64,000 bases of DNA from Brooklawnia cerclae (GTDB lineage Bacteria; Actinomycetota; Actinomycetes; Propionibacteriales; Propionibacteriaceae): contig NZ_JAAMOZ010000002.1 in assembly GCF_011758645.1 (NCBI RefSeq), positions 62,001 through 126,000 on the forward strand, written 5' to 3'. Both the position numbers and the translations under genes were made by a program. Under the pieces are notes generated by a model. The model saw only the letters and a list, made by a program, of their open reading frames with translations. It did not search any database and was not told the DNA's origin. This document shows positions 63,601-64,000 of this stretch, piece by piece; positions within the stretch are counted from its first letter, which is position 1; every line of letters begins with the position of its first letter.

Positions 63601-64000
63601 ACACCAGCCAGGACGTGCCGGTGTTCGGCGTCGCCGAACGCGACTCGCACACCGTCTACGTGCCCCAGATGTCACCGATCCACTTCCGCATGGCCGAGCC
63701 CGTGTTCAAGTACGCGGGGCTCAACGTCGAGGTGCTGGAGCACGCGTCGCGCGAGGACGTCGAGTGCGGCCTGAAGTATGTGCACAACGACGCCTGTTAC
63801 CCGGCGATCATGGTGATCGGCCAGCTCATCAACAAGTTCGTCTCCGGTGGGGCCGACCCCGACGCCTCGACCGTCGCCATCACCCAGACCGGTGGCATGT
63901 GCCGCGCGACGAACTACGTGGGCCTGTTGCGCAAAGGCCTGCGGGACGCGGGCTACCCGCAGGTGCCGGTGCTCGCCGTGAGTGCGCAGGGCATCGAGCA
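60618..64000 (+). CDS. Giant 2-hydroxyacyl-CoA dehydratase activase-related protein (partial, 3' end outside)
   Basis: At least 1127 residues are visible with no stop. It contains two BcrAD/BadFG-type ATPase domains (LGLDVGSTTVK; LGIDAGSTTIK) with Fe-S cluster Cys motifs NGTCAGGTGAF and NEACSSGCGSF, then a Cys-rich linker (CQLCQNHC), a DUF2229-like part (GIPRALGMYEDYPLW), and the start of an HgdB-like dehydratase component (HNDACYPAIMVIG, TGGMCRATN). The family couples ATP hydrolysis to low-potential electron transfer to 2-hydroxyacyl-CoA dehydratases, oxygen-sensitive enzymes of anaerobic fermentation. ATG 60618 has GGAG upstream; ATG 60600 is in frame. Confidence 0.9.
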   Translation, partial: MDSSLSLGLDVGSTTVKAVVTRGDRILFSDYRRHNADVRGELAKLLRDVQAEFPDDVVRVAMTGSGGLGVAKIMGVQFVQEVIASTAAIERLNPDVDVIIELGGEDAKITYLHPVPEQRMNGTCAGGTGAFIDQMATLLKVDASGLNELASRYENLYPIASRCGVFAKTDVQPLLNQGAAHSDIAASVFQAVATQTVAGLACGHPIRGTVIFLGGPLHFLPELRAAFQRVLGDNVGRYVTPDNGQLYVALGAAFGAQGPALSLPHLAGELEAANQVVMTTHTMRPLFADEDERTEFEDRHAADQVPQGTLDGAFGPLWLGIDAGSTTIKSVLLDASGTIVASTYGSNEGDPVAAAVGIARQVIGALPEGAFIGRTCVTGYGEDLIKAALHADEGEVETMAHFRAAAQVCPGVTSVIDIGGQDMKFLKIRGGAVDSISVNEACSSGCGSFLQTFAETMGTDVRAFAQVGLTSAAPVDLGSRCTVFMNSSVKQAQKEGASIADISAGLSYSVVRNALYKVMKLRDSGDLGDRVVVQGGTFLNDAVLRAFELQTGVQVVRPNIAGLMGAYGAALIAKAHYEPGAVSAVMERNLDGFEVTSSQRTCQLCQNHCKLTITNFDDGSRHVSGNRCERGASLDVRPKKSEVPNLYDYKYKRIFGYRRLKDSDATRGEIGIPRALGMYEDYPLWFTILTKLGFKVVVSGRSSHELFASGMESIPSENVCYPAKLAHGHVEWLLDKGIKTIFMPCVNYELKQFDDANNNYNCPIVAFYPQVLEKNLDRLHADGVRFLDPFLNLDNRHKLPSRLVEVFADWGVTLDEATAAAQEGYAELDRVHTDIRAEGDRALQYMRERGMRGIVLAGRPYHIDPEINHGIPEVIASLGMVVLSEDALTAGMTTSTVARPLRVLDQWTYHTRLYEAAGQVATQPDLNIVQLNSFGCGVDAITTDQVQEICERAGDVYTVLKIDEVSNLGAARIRLRSLQAATKERRAPLASAEIDTSQDVPVFGVAERDSHTVYVPQMSPIHFRMAEPVFKYAGLNVEVLEHASREDVECGLKYVHNDACYPAIMVIGQLINKFVSGGADPDASTVAITQTGGMCRATNYVGLLRKGLRDAGYPQVPVLAVSAQGIE

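Overview
The window is high-GC, densely packed bacterial chromosome and looks like an actinobacterium, most plausibly a facultatively anaerobic, Propionibacteriaceae-like one. The signs are a mycobacterial-type SOS box (TCGAAC-N4-GTTCGA) in front of a DUF222/13E12-type HNH gene, the DUF5318 - class A PBP - GT87 gene order known from Mycobacterium (Rv0049-Rv0051), an adjacent mshA/mshB-like mycothiol pair, many start codons sitting 6-7 nt behind a TANNNT-like -10 box (leaderless mRNAs), a propionate CoA-transferase-like gene and a 2-hydroxyacyl-CoA dehydratase activase. The genus is inference; no rRNA or taxonomic marker is present.

Layout. 1-4.2 kb: leftward operon of a lipase/esterase, an MprF-type aminoacyl-phosphatidylglycerol synthase and a methyltransferase. 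4.3-11 kb: aminotransferase, SOS-boxed HNH protein, SRPBCC protein, pyruvate oxidase, aldo/keto reductase. 11-16 kb: flavin disulfide reductase diverging from a complete OpuC-type osmolyte ABC importer, then tRNA-Ala(TGC). 16.4-22.3 kb: cell-envelope cluster (DUF5318, bifunctional PBP, two polytopic glycosyltransferases). 22.3-26.5 kb: sugar/glycerate region (PfkB kinase, TetR, GH13 amylase, glycerate kinase, lone CBM48 domain). 26.7-31.7 kb: Nif11-like peptide, AAA ATPase, a double-domain phosphofructokinase resembling the eukaryotic enzyme, IlvE. 31.8-32.1 kb: probable structured ncRNA with a near-consensus promoter and a strong terminal hairpin. 32-37 kb: disulfide-less lipoamide-dehydrogenase homologue, NUDIX, NadE, mutarotase. 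37-41.4 kb: IlvD/Edd dehydratase, propionate CoA-transferase-like gene with a cre/LacI-type operator, NIPSNAP-like protein. 41.4-50.5 kb: mshA/mshB-like pair, SDR with an unusual N-terminal domain, Prs, acyl-CoA synthetase plus KstD-like flavoprotein, PQQ-type sugar dehydrogenase lipoprotein. 50.6-53.1 kb: AT-richer island with gene debris and two uncharacterised membrane or exported proteins. 53.3-59.9 kb: HtrA-like protease, then a TetR - M20 amidohydrolase - permease - CapA cassette. 60-64 kb: TetR repressor with a perfect palindromic operator diverging from a giant dehydratase activase/HgdB-like protein that runs off the window.

Themes. Central carbon and fermentation functions (PFK, pyruvate oxidase, CoA-transferase, dehydratase activase) are mixed with envelope and redox-defence functions (aminoacyl-PG, PBP, osmolyte uptake, mycothiol). 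The least explained elements are the ncRNA at 31.85-32.07 kb, the M20/permease/CapA cassette, the orphan Nif11-like peptide, the 50.6-53.1 kb island, and two intergenic repeat systems: TTCGACA-GCTCA arrays and long perfect palindromes.
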